From: Actinomycetes bacterium
GTDB taxonomy: Bacteria; Actinomycetota; Actinomycetes; Mycobacteriales; Mycobacteriaceae
DNA length: 64,000 nt
Assembly (NCBI GenBank): GCA_023404955.1
Contig: JAEXZY010000007.1
Coordinates: 1-64,000 of the forward strand
Direction of reading: 5' to 3'
The position numbers and the translations under genes were made by a program. Positions within the stretch are counted from its first letter, which is position 1, and each line of letters starts with the position of its first letter. Below, piece after piece: positions 19,009-27,931 of the stretch. Under the pieces are notes generated by a model. That model ran no database searches. It had not been told where the DNA came from and saw only the letters and a list, made by a program, of their open reading frames with translations.

Positions 19009-21588
19009 GTGGCTCTGAACCCCAAGCACGGCACCGATCTGCCTCATCCCGCCCTGCCCACACCCTCGGTGCCTCCGTCGTCTGCGGCGTTGCGGCGGGT
19101 GCTGCGGCGCGCGCGTGACGGGGTGGCGCTGAACGTCGACGAAGCCGCGGTCGCTTTGACGGCCCGCGGTGCGGATCTGGCCGATCTGATGGCGAGTGCG
19201 GCGCGAGTGCGTGACGCCGGTCTGGAAGCGGCGGGTCGCCGTGGTGCGACCGGCAAACTGCCGGTTTCCTACTCTCGCAAGGTGTTCATCCCGGTGACGC
19301 ACCTCTGCCGCGATACCTGCCACTACTGCACGTTCGTCACGGTGCCCGGCCGGCTCCGAGCGCAGGGCAAGGGCATGTTCATGGAGCCCGACGAGATCCT
19401 CGAGGTCGCGCGTCAGGGTGCCGCACTGGGTTGCAAAGAGGCGTTGTTCACGCTGGGGGATCGGCCCGAGGCGCGCTGGGACGAGGCTCGGCAGTGGCTC
19501 GACGAACGCGGATACGACTCGACGCTGGACTACGTGCGGGCGATGGCGATCCGGGTGCTGGAAGAGACCGGGCTACTGCCCCACCTGAATCCGGGCGTGA
19601 TGAGCTGGACGGAGCTCTCGCGGCTCAAGCCCGTCGCGCCGTCGATGGGCATGATGCTGGAGACCACGTCACGCCGGCTGTTCGAGACCAAGGGGCTCGC
19701 GCATCACGGCAGCCCGGACAAGGACCCGGCGGTGCGGCTTCGCACGCTCGATGACGCCGGCCGGCTGTCGATCCCGTTCACCACCGGGCTGCTGGTCGGT
19801 ATCGGGGAGAACCTGCCCGAACGGGCCGAGACCATTCACGCGATCCGCCGCTCGCATCGTGAGTTCGGGCACGTGCAGGAAGTGATCGTGCAGAACTTCC
19901 GCGCCAAGGACCACACCGCGATGGCCGCGGCGCCCGACGCCGATCTCGACGACTTCCTGGCCACGATCGCGGTCACCCGGTTGGTGCTGGGCCCGAAGAT
20001 GCGCATCCAGGCGCCGCCGAACTTGGTGTCACGCGAAGAGTGCCTGGCCTTGATCGGTGCGGGCGTCGACGACTGGGGTGGCGTCTCCCCGCTGACACCC
20101 GATCATGTGAACCCCGAACGGCCGTGGCCTGCGCTCGACGAACTGGCCGCCGTGACCGCCGAGGCCGGTTACGACCTGGTGCAGCGGCTGACCGCGCAAC
20201 CGCAATACGTTCAGGCCGGAGCCGCGTGGATCGATCCGCGGGTCGCCGGGCATGTCGCCGCGCTGGCCGACCCCGACACCGGATACGCCCGCGACGTGAA
20301 TCCGGTCGGGCGACCCTGGCAGGAACCCGACGAGGCCGCCGAGTCGCTGGGCCGAGTGGACCTGCACGCCGCGATCGACACCGAGGGCCGCCGTACAGAG
20401 ACCCGCTCCGATCTGGGCAGTGCGTTCGGGGATTGGGAGTCGATCCGGGCGAAGGTATCCGAACTGGCGGCCCGCGCCCCTGAGCGCATCGACACCGACG
20501 TCCTGGCCGCGCTGCGCTCCGCCGAGGCGGACCCGGCGGGCTGCTCCGATGACGAGTACCTCGCCCTTGCCACCGCAGACGGTGCGGCTCTGGACGCGGT
20601 CACCGCGTTCGCCGACGCGCTACGCCGTGACGTCGTCGGCGACGACGTCACGTTCGTCGTCAACCGGAACATCAACTTCACCAACATCTGCTACACCGGC
20701 TGCAGGTTCTGCGCGTTCGCCCAGCGCAAGGGGGACGCCGATGCGTTCTCGCTGTCGACCGCCGAGGTGGCCGACCGCGCCTGGGAGGCGCACGTGGCGG
20801 GGGCGACCGAGGTGTGCATGCAGGGCGGCATCGACCCGGAGTTGCCGGTGACCGGATATGCCGACCTGGTGCGGGCCGTCAAGGCGCGAGTGCCGTCGAT
20901 GCACGTACACGCGTTCTCCCCGATGGAGATCGCCAACGGTGTCACCCGCGCGGGAACCTCGATCCGCGACTGGTTGACCGCGCTGCGCGAGGCCGGTCTG
21001 GACACGATCCCGGGCACCGCGGCCGAGATCCTCGATGACGAGGTGCGCTGGGTGCTGACCAAGGGCAAGCTGCCCACCCCGATGTGGATCGAGGTGATCA
21101 CCACCGCGCACGAGGTGGGGCTGCGGTCGTCGTCGACGATGATGTACGGGCATGTGGAGCAGCCGCGACACTGGGTGGGGCATCTCAACGTGTTGCGCGA
21201 AATCCAGGACCGCACAGGTGGATTCACCGAATTCGTGCCGCTGCCGTTCGTGCACCAGTCCTCCCCGCTCTATCTGGCGGGCGGATCCCGTCCGGGACCC
21301 ACCCATCGGGACAACCGGGCGGTGCATGCGCTGGCGCGGATCATGTTGCACGGCAGGATCTCCAACATCCAGACCAGCTGGGTGAAACTCGGTGTGGAGC
21401 GCACGCAGGTGATGCTGACCGGCGGCGCCAACGATCTGGGCGGCACGCTGATGGAGGAAACCATCTCCCGGATGGCCGGCTCGGAGAACGGTAGCGCGAA
21501 GACCGTCGCCGAACTGGTAGCGATCGCCGCCGGCATCGGACGCCCCGCCCGTCAACGCTCCACCGACTACACCCCGCTGGCCGCCTAG
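19009..21588 (+). CDS. fbiC: FbiC, bifunctional F0 synthase (CofG and CofH domains) for coenzyme F420
   Basis: 859 aa from the GTG at 19009, chosen because it gives the same N-terminal length as M. tuberculosis FbiC; a GTG at 18964 would add 15 residues. Two radical-SAM halves are visible. The first has CRDTCHYC near residue 98 and the second CYTGCRFC near residue 564, each a CxxxCxxC cluster site. The protein joins tyrosine and a ribityl-uracil intermediate into the deazaflavin F0. F420 then serves redox enzymes in cell wall and nitro-drug metabolism. Downstream genes are not F420-related. Confidence 0.96.
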   Translation: MALNPKHGTDLPHPALPTPSVPPSSAALRRVLRRARDGVALNVDEAAVALTARGADLADLMASAARVRDAGLEAAGRRGATGKLPVSYSRKVFIPVTHLCRDTCHYCTFVTVPGRLRAQGKGMFMEPDEILEVARQGAALGCKEALFTLGDRPEARWDEARQWLDERGYDSTLDYVRAMAIRVLEETGLLPHLNPGVMSWTELSRLKPVAPSMGMMLETTSRRLFETKGLAHHGSPDKDPAVRLRTLDDAGRLSIPFTTGLLVGIGENLPERAETIHAIRRSHREFGHVQEVIVQNFRAKDHTAMAAAPDADLDDFLATIAVTRLVLGPKMRIQAPPNLVSREECLALIGAGVDDWGGVSPLTPDHVNPERPWPALDELAAVTAEAGYDLVQRLTAQPQYVQAGAAWIDPRVAGHVAALADPDTGYARDVNPVGRPWQEPDEAAESLGRVDLHAAIDTEGRRTETRSDLGSAFGDWESIRAKVSELAARAPERIDTDVLAALRSAEADPAGCSDDEYLALATADGAALDAVTAFADALRRDVVGDDVTFVVNRNINFTNICYTGCRFCAFAQRKGDADAFSLSTAEVADRAWEAHVAGATEVCMQGGIDPELPVTGYADLVRAVKARVPSMHVHAFSPMEIANGVTRAGTSIRDWLTALREAGLDTIPGTAAEILDDEVRWVLTKGKLPTPMWIEVITTAHEVGLRSSSTMMYGHVEQPRHWVGHLNVLREIQDRTGGFTEFVPLPFVHQSSPLYLAGGSRPGPTHRDNRAVHALARIMLHGRISNIQTSWVKLGVERTQVMLTGGANDLGGTLMEETISRMAGSENGSAKTVAELVAIAAGIGRPARQRSTDYTPLAA

Positions 21589-21630
21589 CTCCCGCTGACG
21601 GCCACCCGGCAGCCTGGTATCAACGTTGGG

Positions 21631-22542
21631 GTGAAGCTGCGGCGGGAGCTGGTCGACGGACATATCGAAGTTCAGGCGCTGGATGCCGACGGTAGGTGGC
21701 AGCCCGCTCCCGACACCGACGCGCTGGGCGGCCGAGTCTTCGATGCGGACGTCGAGCTCTCCGCCGCGCGACGCCACCATGACGCGGCCGCAACGCTGCT
21801 CCCCTTCGCCCCGGCGTCCTTTCGAGACTTCATGGTCTACGAACAACATGCCACCGACGCGGCCCGCGGGCTGGTGCGGCGCTTCCATCCCGGGCAGGCG
21901 CGGGCTGCGGGAGTCGTCGAGGCGTTGACGCGCAAGCCTTTCCCAATGTTCAAACCCAAGCCGCTGTTCTACCGCCAGCCCATCTACTACATGTCCAACC
22001 ATCTGACGTTCGTCCCCAGCGGTATGCCGGTAGCGGTGCCGCCGTACTCGTCGGCGCTGGACTTCGAACTCGAGATCGGTTTCGTGCTGCGGGCGCCGCT
22101 GCGCGACGCCGATCCGCAGCAGGCGCTCGACGCGATCGGAGCGTTCGTCGTCGTGAACGACTTCAGCGCCCGCGATGTCCAACGCACCGAGATGGCGTCC
22201 GGATTGGGACCGCAGAAGGCCAAGCACTTCGCCTCGTCGATGTCGGCGGTCGCAGTGACGGCCGATGAGATCCTGCCCCGTATCGACGATCTCACCGGCT
22301 CGGTCACGATCAACGGAGACACGGTGTCGACGGTGTCCAGCCGTGGGATGAAGTGGACGCTCGGGGAGATGCTGGCGCACGCGTCCGCGGGTGAACAACT
22401 CTGGCCGGGTGAACTTTTCGCGACGGGCACACTGCCCGGTGGGAGCGGGATGGAAACCGGCCGGTGGCTGCGTCCCGGCGATCAGGTGACGTTGACGATC
22501 GACCAGATCGGTCAGATCGACCACCTCGTCCTGGCCCCCTAG
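21631..22542 (+). CDS. Fumarylacetoacetate hydrolase (FAH) family protein
   Basis: 303 aa with a GTG start. The C-terminal two thirds is an FAH-type beta fold. It contains the metal-binding DFELEIGFV motif near residue 149 and the VNDFSARDVQ and GTLPGGSG segments typical of fumarylacetoacetases and related acylpyruvate hydrolases. The long N-terminal part before residue ~120 resembles true fumarylacetoacetase-like proteins. Substrate is uncertain because no other aromatic-degradation gene is adjacent. Confidence 0.85.
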   Translation: MKLRRELVDGHIEVQALDADGRWQPAPDTDALGGRVFDADVELSAARRHHDAAATLLPFAPASFRDFMVYEQHATDAARGLVRRFHPGQARAAGVVEALTRKPFPMFKPKPLFYRQPIYYMSNHLTFVPSGMPVAVPPYSSALDFELEIGFVLRAPLRDADPQQALDAIGAFVVVNDFSARDVQRTEMASGLGPQKAKHFASSMSAVAVTADEILPRIDDLTGSVTINGDTVSTVSSRGMKWTLGEMLAHASAGEQLWPGELFATGTLPGGSGMETGRWLRPGDQVTLTIDQIGQIDHLVLAP

Positions 22543-22612
22543 GCGGGACCCATGTCCATCATCGCCGGGAGTGGCGCCGAGGCGAAGTGGGGCGTCGTCA
22601 GCGACCAGCCAC

Positions 22613-22618
22613 TACAGT
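22613..22618 (+). promoter_or_regulatory. -10 box TACAGT for a leaderless GH16-like gene
   Basis: TACAGT ends 7 nt before the GTG at 22626 and there is no ribosome binding site. Confidence 0.45.
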
Positions 22619-22625
22619 CCGCGGG

Positions 22626-23360
22626 GTGGGGTTCGACGAACGGTTCGGTGTTCTGGATTCGGCGGTCTGGACGGCGTCGTACCTTCCCGCCTGGAGTTCC
22701 CGCGCCGCGGCGGCCGCGGCGTTCAGCGTCGGCGCGGGCGGCCTGACGCTGTCGATCCCGGCCGACCACCCGCTGTGGTGCCCGGACGATCATCCGACGC
22801 CGCTGCGGGTGTCGGCGATCCAGAGCGCGAATCGATCCGGACCCGTGGGTTCGACCGACGCGCCCCAACCGTTCCGGGACGGTCTGGTGGTGCGCGAGCA
22901 GCAGCCGACGGTACTCGGTTTCACCCCGCACTTCGGCTCGATCGCCGTCACGTGTACGGCGAATCTCGATGCACGTTCGATGTTCTCGGCGTGGATGGTG
23001 GGACTGGAGGATCGCCCGGAACGGTGCGGAGAGATCTGCCTGATGGAGGTCTTCGGTGACACGGTCGAGGGCCGCACCGCCATGGTCGGCCAGGGCATTC
23101 ACCGGTTCCGCGATCCCGCGCTGCGCGAGGACTTCTCAGCGCAGCTGCGCGACATCGACGTCAGCGAGTCCCACACGTATGCCGCGCACTGGGAGCCCGG
23201 TCGCGTCGAGTTCAGCATCGACGGTGCGACGACCAGAACCTGCACCCAGGCACCGGATTACCCGATGATGCTCATCCTGGGCGTCTTCGATTTCCCCGAC
23301 CGCCCCGGCGAGTCCGGTCACGTGCCGTCGCTGCGTGTCACGCGCGTGACCCACCGCTGA
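22626..23360 (+). CDS. Glycoside hydrolase family 16-like concanavalin-fold protein
   Basis: 244 aa. The start at GTG 22626 (GFDERFGVLDSAVW) fits the beta-sandwich beginning and the upstream -10 box; the frame continues 54 codons upstream over the FAH gene. The fold and the position of GEICLMEVFGD match the GH16 catalytic ExDxxE segment, but the middle acidic residue is Cys (E-I-C-L-M-E). No signal peptide is seen. It may therefore be a cytosolic or atypical carbohydrate-active protein, or non-catalytic. The start assignment affects whether export is possible. Confidence 0.7.
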   Translation: MGFDERFGVLDSAVWTASYLPAWSSRAAAAAAFSVGAGGLTLSIPADHPLWCPDDHPTPLRVSAIQSANRSGPVGSTDAPQPFRDGLVVREQQPTVLGFTPHFGSIAVTCTANLDARSMFSAWMVGLEDRPERCGEICLMEVFGDTVEGRTAMVGQGIHRFRDPALREDFSAQLRDIDVSESHTYAAHWEPGRVEFSIDGATTRTCTQAPDYPMMLILGVFDFPDRPGESGHVPSLRVTRVTHR

Positions 23361-23451
23361 CCCCTGTGTCAGAGGTCACGGGGCGCGTGCCATTCGGTTT
23401 CCGTGTTTCCCGACGTCTCAAGGGCAGCAACGGAAAACCGAAGGAGAGATC

Positions 23452-23871
23452 ATGGGAGAGCTGTCCGACAAGGCTCAGGAGATGGCCGGTCGCGCGCAGG
23501 AAGCGGTCGGCGATGCGACCGGAAACGACGACCTGCGCGCCGACGGTGCGACCAACCGCGCCGAGGCCGAAGCCAAGCAGGCCGTCGACGACGTCAAGGA
23601 CAAGGTCGACGAGGTGACGGAGGCCGCCGGCGAGAAGGCCTCGGAGATGGCTGATTCCGTGCAGGACAAGGCCGGCGAAGTGAAGCATGCCGTCACCGAG
23701 AACGCACCGCAGGCCGCCTCCGGTGTCGTCATCGCGGTCGCGGCCGGCGCCGCCCTCGTCGCAGTCCTGCTGCTGCGCCGTCGGCGCGCGAACTCAGGCA
23801 AGCGTCACAAGGGCCGCAAGGTCGCGACCAAGGCGGTTTCTGCCGGACTCAAGGAAGCCATCAGCCGCTGA
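23452..23871 (+). CDS. CsbD-like stress protein with C-terminal membrane anchor
   Basis: 139 aa with the strong ribosome binding site AAGGAGAG before the ATG. Residues 1-~85 are Ala/Glu/Asp/Lys-rich helical repeats like those of CsbD/YjbJ stress proteins (DKAQEMAGRAQEAVGDATGN). A hydrophobic segment at ~90-110 and a strongly basic tail (RRRRANSGKRHKGRK) follow. General stress induction is typical of this family. It converges with the YceI gene across a bidirectional terminator. Confidence 0.8.
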   Translation: MGELSDKAQEMAGRAQEAVGDATGNDDLRADGATNRAEAEAKQAVDDVKDKVDEVTEAAGEKASEMADSVQDKAGEVKHAVTENAPQAASGVVIAVAAGAALVAVLLLRRRRANSGKRHKGRKVATKAVSAGLKEAISR

Positions 23872-23875
23872 CGGG

Positions 23876-23906
23876 CGGGCCGCACCGCATCGCGCGGTGC
23901 GGCCCG
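23876..23906. terminator. Bidirectional hairpin between the csbD-like and yceI genes
   Basis: CGGGCCGCACCG (23876-23887) pairs with CGGTGCGGCCCG (23895-23906) around a 7-nt loop, directly between two convergent stop codons. Confidence 0.8.
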
Positions 23907-23912
23907 TGCACG

Positions 23913-24461
23913 TCAGGCCTGCTTCAGAGCTTCGATCTCGAGGGTGATGGTGACCTTGTCGCCGACCACGGCGCCACCGGTCTCCAGCGGCATGTCGATG
24001 TCGATGCCGAAATCCTTGCGGTTAAGCACAACTGAGGCCTCGAATCCGGCAACCTCGCCGTGCCCCATACCGGGGTTGATCCCGTTGAATTCCAGGTCCA
24101 GCGAGATCGGCTTGGTGACGCCCTTGAGGGTGAACTCGCCGTCGAGGACGTAGCGCTCGCCCGCCTCGCGCACCGAGGTCGAGCGGAAGGTGGCGACGGG
24201 GTGGTTCTCGACGTCGAAGAAGTCTGCGGCCTTCAGGTGCGCGTCGCGCTGCTCATTACGGGTGTTGACCGAGTCGACGGAGATCTCGGCCGTCACCGTG
24301 GGAGTGCCGTCTTCGGCGACGGTGATCGCCCCGCTGAAGGTGTCGAATCCGCCGCGGACCTTGCTCACCACGAGGTGGCGCACGGAGAAGTTGATCGACG
24401 AGTGGACGGGATCGATCGCCCAGGTACCGGTCGGCAGGGCGGTGGCTACGGAGCTGGTCAT
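23913..24461 (-). CDS. YceI-family lipocalin-like polyisoprenoid-binding protein
   Basis: 182 aa. The ATG at 24461 has GGAAGGAA 5 nt upstream and fits family length. The YceI fold shows TGTWAIDPVHSSINFSVRHL at ~10-30, SVDTR-like motif SVNTRNEQRDAHLKAADFF near 90, and a terminal beta strand. Family members bind long isoprenoids in a barrel and are often linked to stress. No signal peptide is visible, so it probably acts in the cytoplasm. Confidence 0.9.
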   Translation of the reverse strand: MTSSVATALPTGTWAIDPVHSSINFSVRHLVVSKVRGGFDTFSGAITVAEDGTPTVTAEISVDSVNTRNEQRDAHLKAADFFDVENHPVATFRSTSVREAGERYVLDGEFTLKGVTKPISLDLEFNGINPGMGHGEVAGFEASVVLNRKDFGIDIDMPLETGGAVVGDKVTITLEIEALKQA

Positions 24462-24762
24462 GGAGATTCCTTCCGGACGTGCGTCGGACCATCCGACGGC
24501 GACATCCGATGAAACGGACCGCGGTCCGAATGCATTCCCGACACTCGGGGCGAGATTTTCCTGGGTGCCACGCAGGCGGTATCTGAGACGTTTAGTATCA
24601 GTAACCACGCGGAACCCCTACCGGGGATTCGCGGAGTTAGGGCACACTGACACGCGCGGCCAACCAGCGGCAGGGATACTTGCTGAGCCGGTCGCGCCGA
24701 CCAGCGCGCCTACCGGGAACAGCCCACCGGACAGGTAGTTCGAGAGGACTTAGGAGAAGTTC
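24462..24762. promoter_or_regulatory. Divergent control region between yceI and fdxC
   Basis: These ~300 bp contain no convincing gene. The more AT-rich part near 24575-24605 has two GTATC copies (24579-24583 and 24595-24599) within a partly symmetrical stretch that could bind a regulator. The yceI ribosome binding site is at its left edge and the fdxC site AGGAGAAG is at its right edge. No single promoter could be fixed. Confidence 0.35.
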
Positions 24763-25086
24763 GTGACGTACACGATTGCCGAGCCCTGCGTCGACGTCAA
24801 AGACAAGGCATGCATCGAAGAATGCCCTGTCGATTGCATCTACGAGGGCGCCCGGATGCTGTACATCCACCCCGATGAGTGCGTCGACTGCGGCGCCTGC
24901 GAGCCGGTGTGCCCGGTCGAGGCCATCTACTACGAAGACGATGTGCCGGACCAGTGGAGCAGCTACACGCAGATCAACGCCGACTTCTTCAGCGAACTCG
25001 GCTCGCCCGGTGGCGCGTCTAAGGTCGGCCAGACCGACAACGATCCGCAGGCGGTCAAGGACCTGCCCCCGCAGGGTGAAGACTGA
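24763..25086 (+). CDS. fdxC: Seven-iron ferredoxin FdxC
   Basis: 107 aa with a GTG start after AGGAGAAG. Cysteines at 9, 17, 21 and 25, then 40, 43, 46 and 50, give the pattern of a [3Fe-4S]/[4Fe-4S] ferredoxin. The acidic C-terminal tail is typical of the actinobacterial form. It is a soluble electron carrier, likely for cytochrome P450s, oxidoreductases or nitrogen and sulfur metabolism. Its place just upstream of dapC matches Rv1177-Rv1178. Confidence 0.95.
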   Translation: MTYTIAEPCVDVKDKACIEECPVDCIYEGARMLYIHPDECVDCGACEPVCPVEAIYYEDDVPDQWSSYTQINADFFSELGSPGGASKVGQTDNDPQAVKDLPPQGED

Positions 25087-25109
25087 CCCCACCGCCGGGA
25101 CGCGATCCC

Positions 25110-26216
25110 GTGCCTGATCACGGCCGCCGTCGATCAGCGTCATTACCGGTGTTCCCGTGGGACACGCTGGCCGACGTGACCGCGGCCGCGCGGGCCCACC
25201 CCGACGGCATCGTCGACCTGTCGGTGGGCACGCCCGTCGACCCCGTCGCGCCGCTGATCCAGGAGGCGCTGGCGGCCGCCGGCGCATCACCCGGGTATCC
25301 GACCACGGCGGGCACAGCGGCGCTGCGAGAGTCGGCGGTCGCTGCGCTGGCCCGTCGGTACGGCATCACCGGGCTCGCACCCTCAGCCGTGCTCCCGGTG
25401 ATCGGCACCAAAGAGCTGATCGCGTGGCTGCCGACCCTGCTGGGCTTGGGGGCCTCGGACACGGTCGTCGTCCCGGAGCTGGCGTACCCCACCTACGAGG
25501 TGGGCGCACTGCTGGCCGGCTCGGCCGTGGTCCGGGCGGACTCGCTGACCCAGCTCGGGCCTGCGGCACCAGCGCTGGTATTCCTGAATTCGCCCAGCAA
25601 CCCGACGGGCAAGGTGCTCGGAGTCGAGCATCTGCGCAAGGTCGTCGGCTGGGCGCGCGAACGCGGGGTGCTGGTGGCCTCCGACGAGTGCTACCTGGGA
25701 CTTAGTTGGGACGCCGCGCCGCTGTCGGTGCTGCACCCCGACGTCTGCGACGGCGACCACACCGGGCTCCTGGCCATCCATTCACTGTCGAAGACGTCGT
25801 CGCTGGCCGGGTATCGCGCCGGTTTCGTCGCCGGCGACCCCGCGGTGGTCGCCGAGCTGCTCGCGGTGCGCAAGCACGCCGGGATGATGGTGCCTACACC
25901 GGTGCAGGCCGCGATGGTCGCCGCGCTCGACGATGACGCGCACGAACGTGATCAGCGGGCGCGCTACGAACACCGGCGGGAGCTGTTGCTGCCCGCGCTG
26001 CGCTCGGCCGGCTTCACCGTCGACCACTCCGAAGCGGGGCTGTATCTGTGGGCGTCGCGCGACGAGCCGGGCCGCGAGACTCTCGCGTGGCTGGCCGAAC
26101 GCGGCATCCTCGTCGCTCCCGGGGAGTTCTACGGCCCCCGCGGGCTGCGGCATGTGCGGGTGGCGTTGACGGCGACAGACGAGCGGATCGCCGCAGCCGT
26201 CGCCCGCCTGGCCTGA
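25110..26216 (+). CDS. dapC: N-succinyldiaminopimelate aminotransferase, actinobacterial DapC type
   Basis: 368 aa with a GTG start 23 bp after fdxC. It is a fold type I PLP aminotransferase of class I/II. The cofactor lysine lies in SLSKTSSLAGYR near residue 231, and the substrate-arginine and NSPSNPTG motifs are present. Mycobacteria carry such a gene directly after fdxC, and it is classed with actinobacterial succinyldiaminopimelate transaminases. It works with dapD and dapE, which are encoded further along this window, in lysine and peptidoglycan-precursor synthesis. A second dapC-like gene elsewhere could share the role. Confidence 0.85.
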   Translation: MPDHGRRRSASLPVFPWDTLADVTAAARAHPDGIVDLSVGTPVDPVAPLIQEALAAAGASPGYPTTAGTAALRESAVAALARRYGITGLAPSAVLPVIGTKELIAWLPTLLGLGASDTVVVPELAYPTYEVGALLAGSAVVRADSLTQLGPAAPALVFLNSPSNPTGKVLGVEHLRKVVGWARERGVLVASDECYLGLSWDAAPLSVLHPDVCDGDHTGLLAIHSLSKTSSLAGYRAGFVAGDPAVVAELLAVRKHAGMMVPTPVQAAMVAALDDDAHERDQRARYEHRRELLLPALRSAGFTVDHSEAGLYLWASRDEPGRETLAWLAERGILVAPGEFYGPRGLRHVRVALTATDERIAAAVARLA

Positions 26217-26221
26217 GGGCT

Positions 26222-26294
26222 TCTTTTCCCCGGCGAGCAGACGCGAACTCGAGCGCGACACGCCGCAAACAGCTCGAGATTGTGTCTGGTCGCG
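26222..26294 (+). repeat. Palindromic intergenic repeat, copy 1
   Basis: Left arm GCGAGCAGACGCGAACTCGA begins at 26233. A 19-nt centre containing GACACGCCG follows, then a decayed right arm CTCGAGATTGTGTCTGGTCG from 26273. It lies between convergent dapC and padC stops. It shares arms, centre and orientation with the copies at 26875 and 61597. Confidence 0.8.
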
Positions 26295-26295
26295 C

Positions 26296-26814
26296 TCAGT
26301 CGGTGCGGTCGGCCCAGCCCGGCGGCAGGTCCCCGGGCGCGACCGTGATGACCGTCTCGTCGTCGGCCCCCACGTACTCGAACAGCGTGATCGTCGCGAA
26401 CTCCGGAACCACGTAGATCGGATACGTCGGGCCTTGATCGCGGTAGGCCGCCATCTCGTCGAGATGGTCGTTCTGGAAACACACCGTACGGTCGCCGTGC
26501 TGTTCGACCCACTGCGGGAAGAAGATGACGCCGTGCAGTCGGCGCTTGCCCGGGATCACGTTGACCGCCACCGATGTGCCCGTCGGCTCGGTCCACGAGA
26601 TCTTGTAGTGGTCGTCGTCGAGCGCGACGAGATCGACCTGCTGGTTTTTCACCCAGCGGCCGCCGACCATCCCGGAATGGATGCGGTAGTCGATCGTGTG
26701 GTCGTTCTTCACGTACATCTCGTAGCGCCAGCCGTTGGCGTAGGTGTAGATGAAGCGGTGCCCGACGATCCCGGTCAGATCCTGCACGGGGGCCGTATCG
26801 TCGATCGTCGTCAT
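26296..26814 (-). CDS. padC: Phenolic acid decarboxylase
   Basis: 172 aa. The ATG at 26814 has GAGGA upstream, and the protein then matches the family from residue ~18 on. Segments FIYTYANGW, KNDHTIDYRIHSGMV and SWTEPTGT align residue by residue with Bacillus PadC. The catalytic residues known there (Tyr11, Tyr13, Arg41, Glu64) correspond to Tyr23, Tyr25, Arg53 and Glu76 and are all present. The enzyme decarboxylates p-coumaric, ferulic and caffeic acids to vinyl phenols, without cofactor, in the cytoplasm. The gene is bracketed by two same-orientation copies of a palindromic repeat, which suggests a cassette. Confidence 0.95.
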   Translation of the reverse strand: MTTIDDTAPVQDLTGIVGHRFIYTYANGWRYEMYVKNDHTIDYRIHSGMVGGRWVKNQQVDLVALDDDHYKISWTEPTGTSVAVNVIPGKRRLHGVIFFPQWVEQHGDRTVCFQNDHLDEMAAYRDQGPTYPIYVVPEFATITLFEYVGADDETVITVAPGDLPPGWADRTD

Positions 26815-26874
26815 GAGCTCTCCTCGCCAGAGTGCGGACCGCCTCCACAGTGTCCTGACAGGAGGGTCGCGAAA

Positions 26875-26948
26875 CTCCGCGAACAGACGCGACCTCGAGC
26901 TCGACACGCCGAGAGCAGCTCGAGTGTGTGTCTTGTCGCCGGGAGAAA
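26875..26948 (+). repeat. Palindromic intergenic repeat, copy 2
   Basis: The arms read GCGAACAGACGCGACCTCGA (from 26879) and CTCGAGTGTGTGTCTTGTCG, with centre CTCGACACGCCGAGAGCAG and the terminal GAGAAA at 26943-26948. It lies between the padC start and the LysR stop, in the same orientation as copy 1. Confidence 0.75.
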
Positions 26949-26955
26949 GGTGGGC

Positions 26956-27879
26956 TCAGGGCAGGGTGAGTTCCGCCGGCGCCACCGCAGCGAGTGCGTC
27001 GCGGCAGGCGCGGATCGCGGGCGTGCGGCTCAAGGCGCTCCTGGTCGCGGTGAACACGGTACGGCGGCGCGCGTCGACGTCGACGACGCGGACGTCCGGG
27101 CGGCGCCGCACCCGCATCAGGTCCGGCAGGATCGCGACCGCGTTCCCGCTCTCGATGAGGGCGATCTGTGCTTCGAGGTCGTCGGTCTCGAAGCGCACAT
27201 CGGGCTCGAAACCTGCTCGCCGACATAGCTGTTCGGCCCAGTGCCGGGAGGCCGTGCCGACTGGCTCCATGGTCCAGGGCAGCCGCGCCGCATCGGTGAC
27301 CGTGCGCACCTGGTCCCACGGCTGGCCGGTCGCAGGCACGGCGAGACGGAGCAGATCAGAGGTCAGCGGTTCACGGTCGAGGTCCGGGTACACGCGGGCG
27401 GCATGGCCGGGGTACTCCTCGGCGATCACCAGGTCGAACTCGCGCATCCATGTCTCGTAGAGCGCCTGTTCCGGCTCCCTCTGCGACATCGTCACGCGCA
27501 GCCGGGGATGGTGCATCGCCAGCGCGGTGAGCATCTGCGGCATGAACGCCGAGGCGGCGGACTGGAAGACGGCGATCCGCACCGTTCCCGACGCCTCGGT
27601 GCTGCGGGCCGCGACCTCGCTCGCGGCCAATTCGAGCCGGTCCAGGATGACCGCGGTGTGCTCGACGAGGACTTCGGCGGCCGGCGTGAGCCGCACCCGA
27701 CGCCCGACCTTCTCGAGCAACGGCACCCCGACCTCGTGCTCGAGCCGAGCCAGAGCCTGCGACACCGACGACGGACTCTGGTGCAGCGCTTCGGCGACGC
27801 CGGCGATGGTGCCGCGCACGCTGAGCTCGCGCAGCAGGCGCAGCCGGCGGGTGTCGAGCAGATCGGGACGGCGAACCAT
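26956..27879 (-). CDS. LysR-family transcriptional regulator
   Basis: 307 aa from the ATG at 27879, directly preceded by an alternative GTG. The N-terminal winged helix (residues ~8-65) contains the LysR signature QSPSSVSQALARLEHEVG. A type 2 periplasmic-binding-like effector domain (~90-300) follows. It is divergent from putA across an AT-rich 50-60 bp region, so it is the likely activator of proline catabolism. It is also upstream of padC on the same strand and could be co-transcribed through the repeat element. The effector ligand is unknown. Confidence 0.88.
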   Translation of the reverse strand: MVRRPDLLDTRRLRLLRELSVRGTIAGVAEALHQSPSSVSQALARLEHEVGVPLLEKVGRRVRLTPAAEVLVEHTAVILDRLELAASEVAARSTEASGTVRIAVFQSAASAFMPQMLTALAMHHPRLRVTMSQREPEQALYETWMREFDLVIAEEYPGHAARVYPDLDREPLTSDLLRLAVPATGQPWDQVRTVTDAARLPWTMEPVGTASRHWAEQLCRRAGFEPDVRFETDDLEAQIALIESGNAVAILPDLMRVRRRPDVRVVDVDARRRTVFTATRSALSRTPAIRACRDALAAVAPAELTLP

Positions 27880-27917
27880 CACGTCTGCTTACGCTTTCTG
27901 TTCACAAAACATCGCTT

Positions 27918-27923
27918 TATTTT
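27918..27923 (+). promoter_or_regulatory. -10 box TATTTT for putA
   Basis: TATTTT ends 8 nt before the GTG at 27932 and lies in an AT-rich stretch between divergent lysR and putA genes. Confidence 0.4.
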
Positions 27924-27931
27924 AGGGTTCT

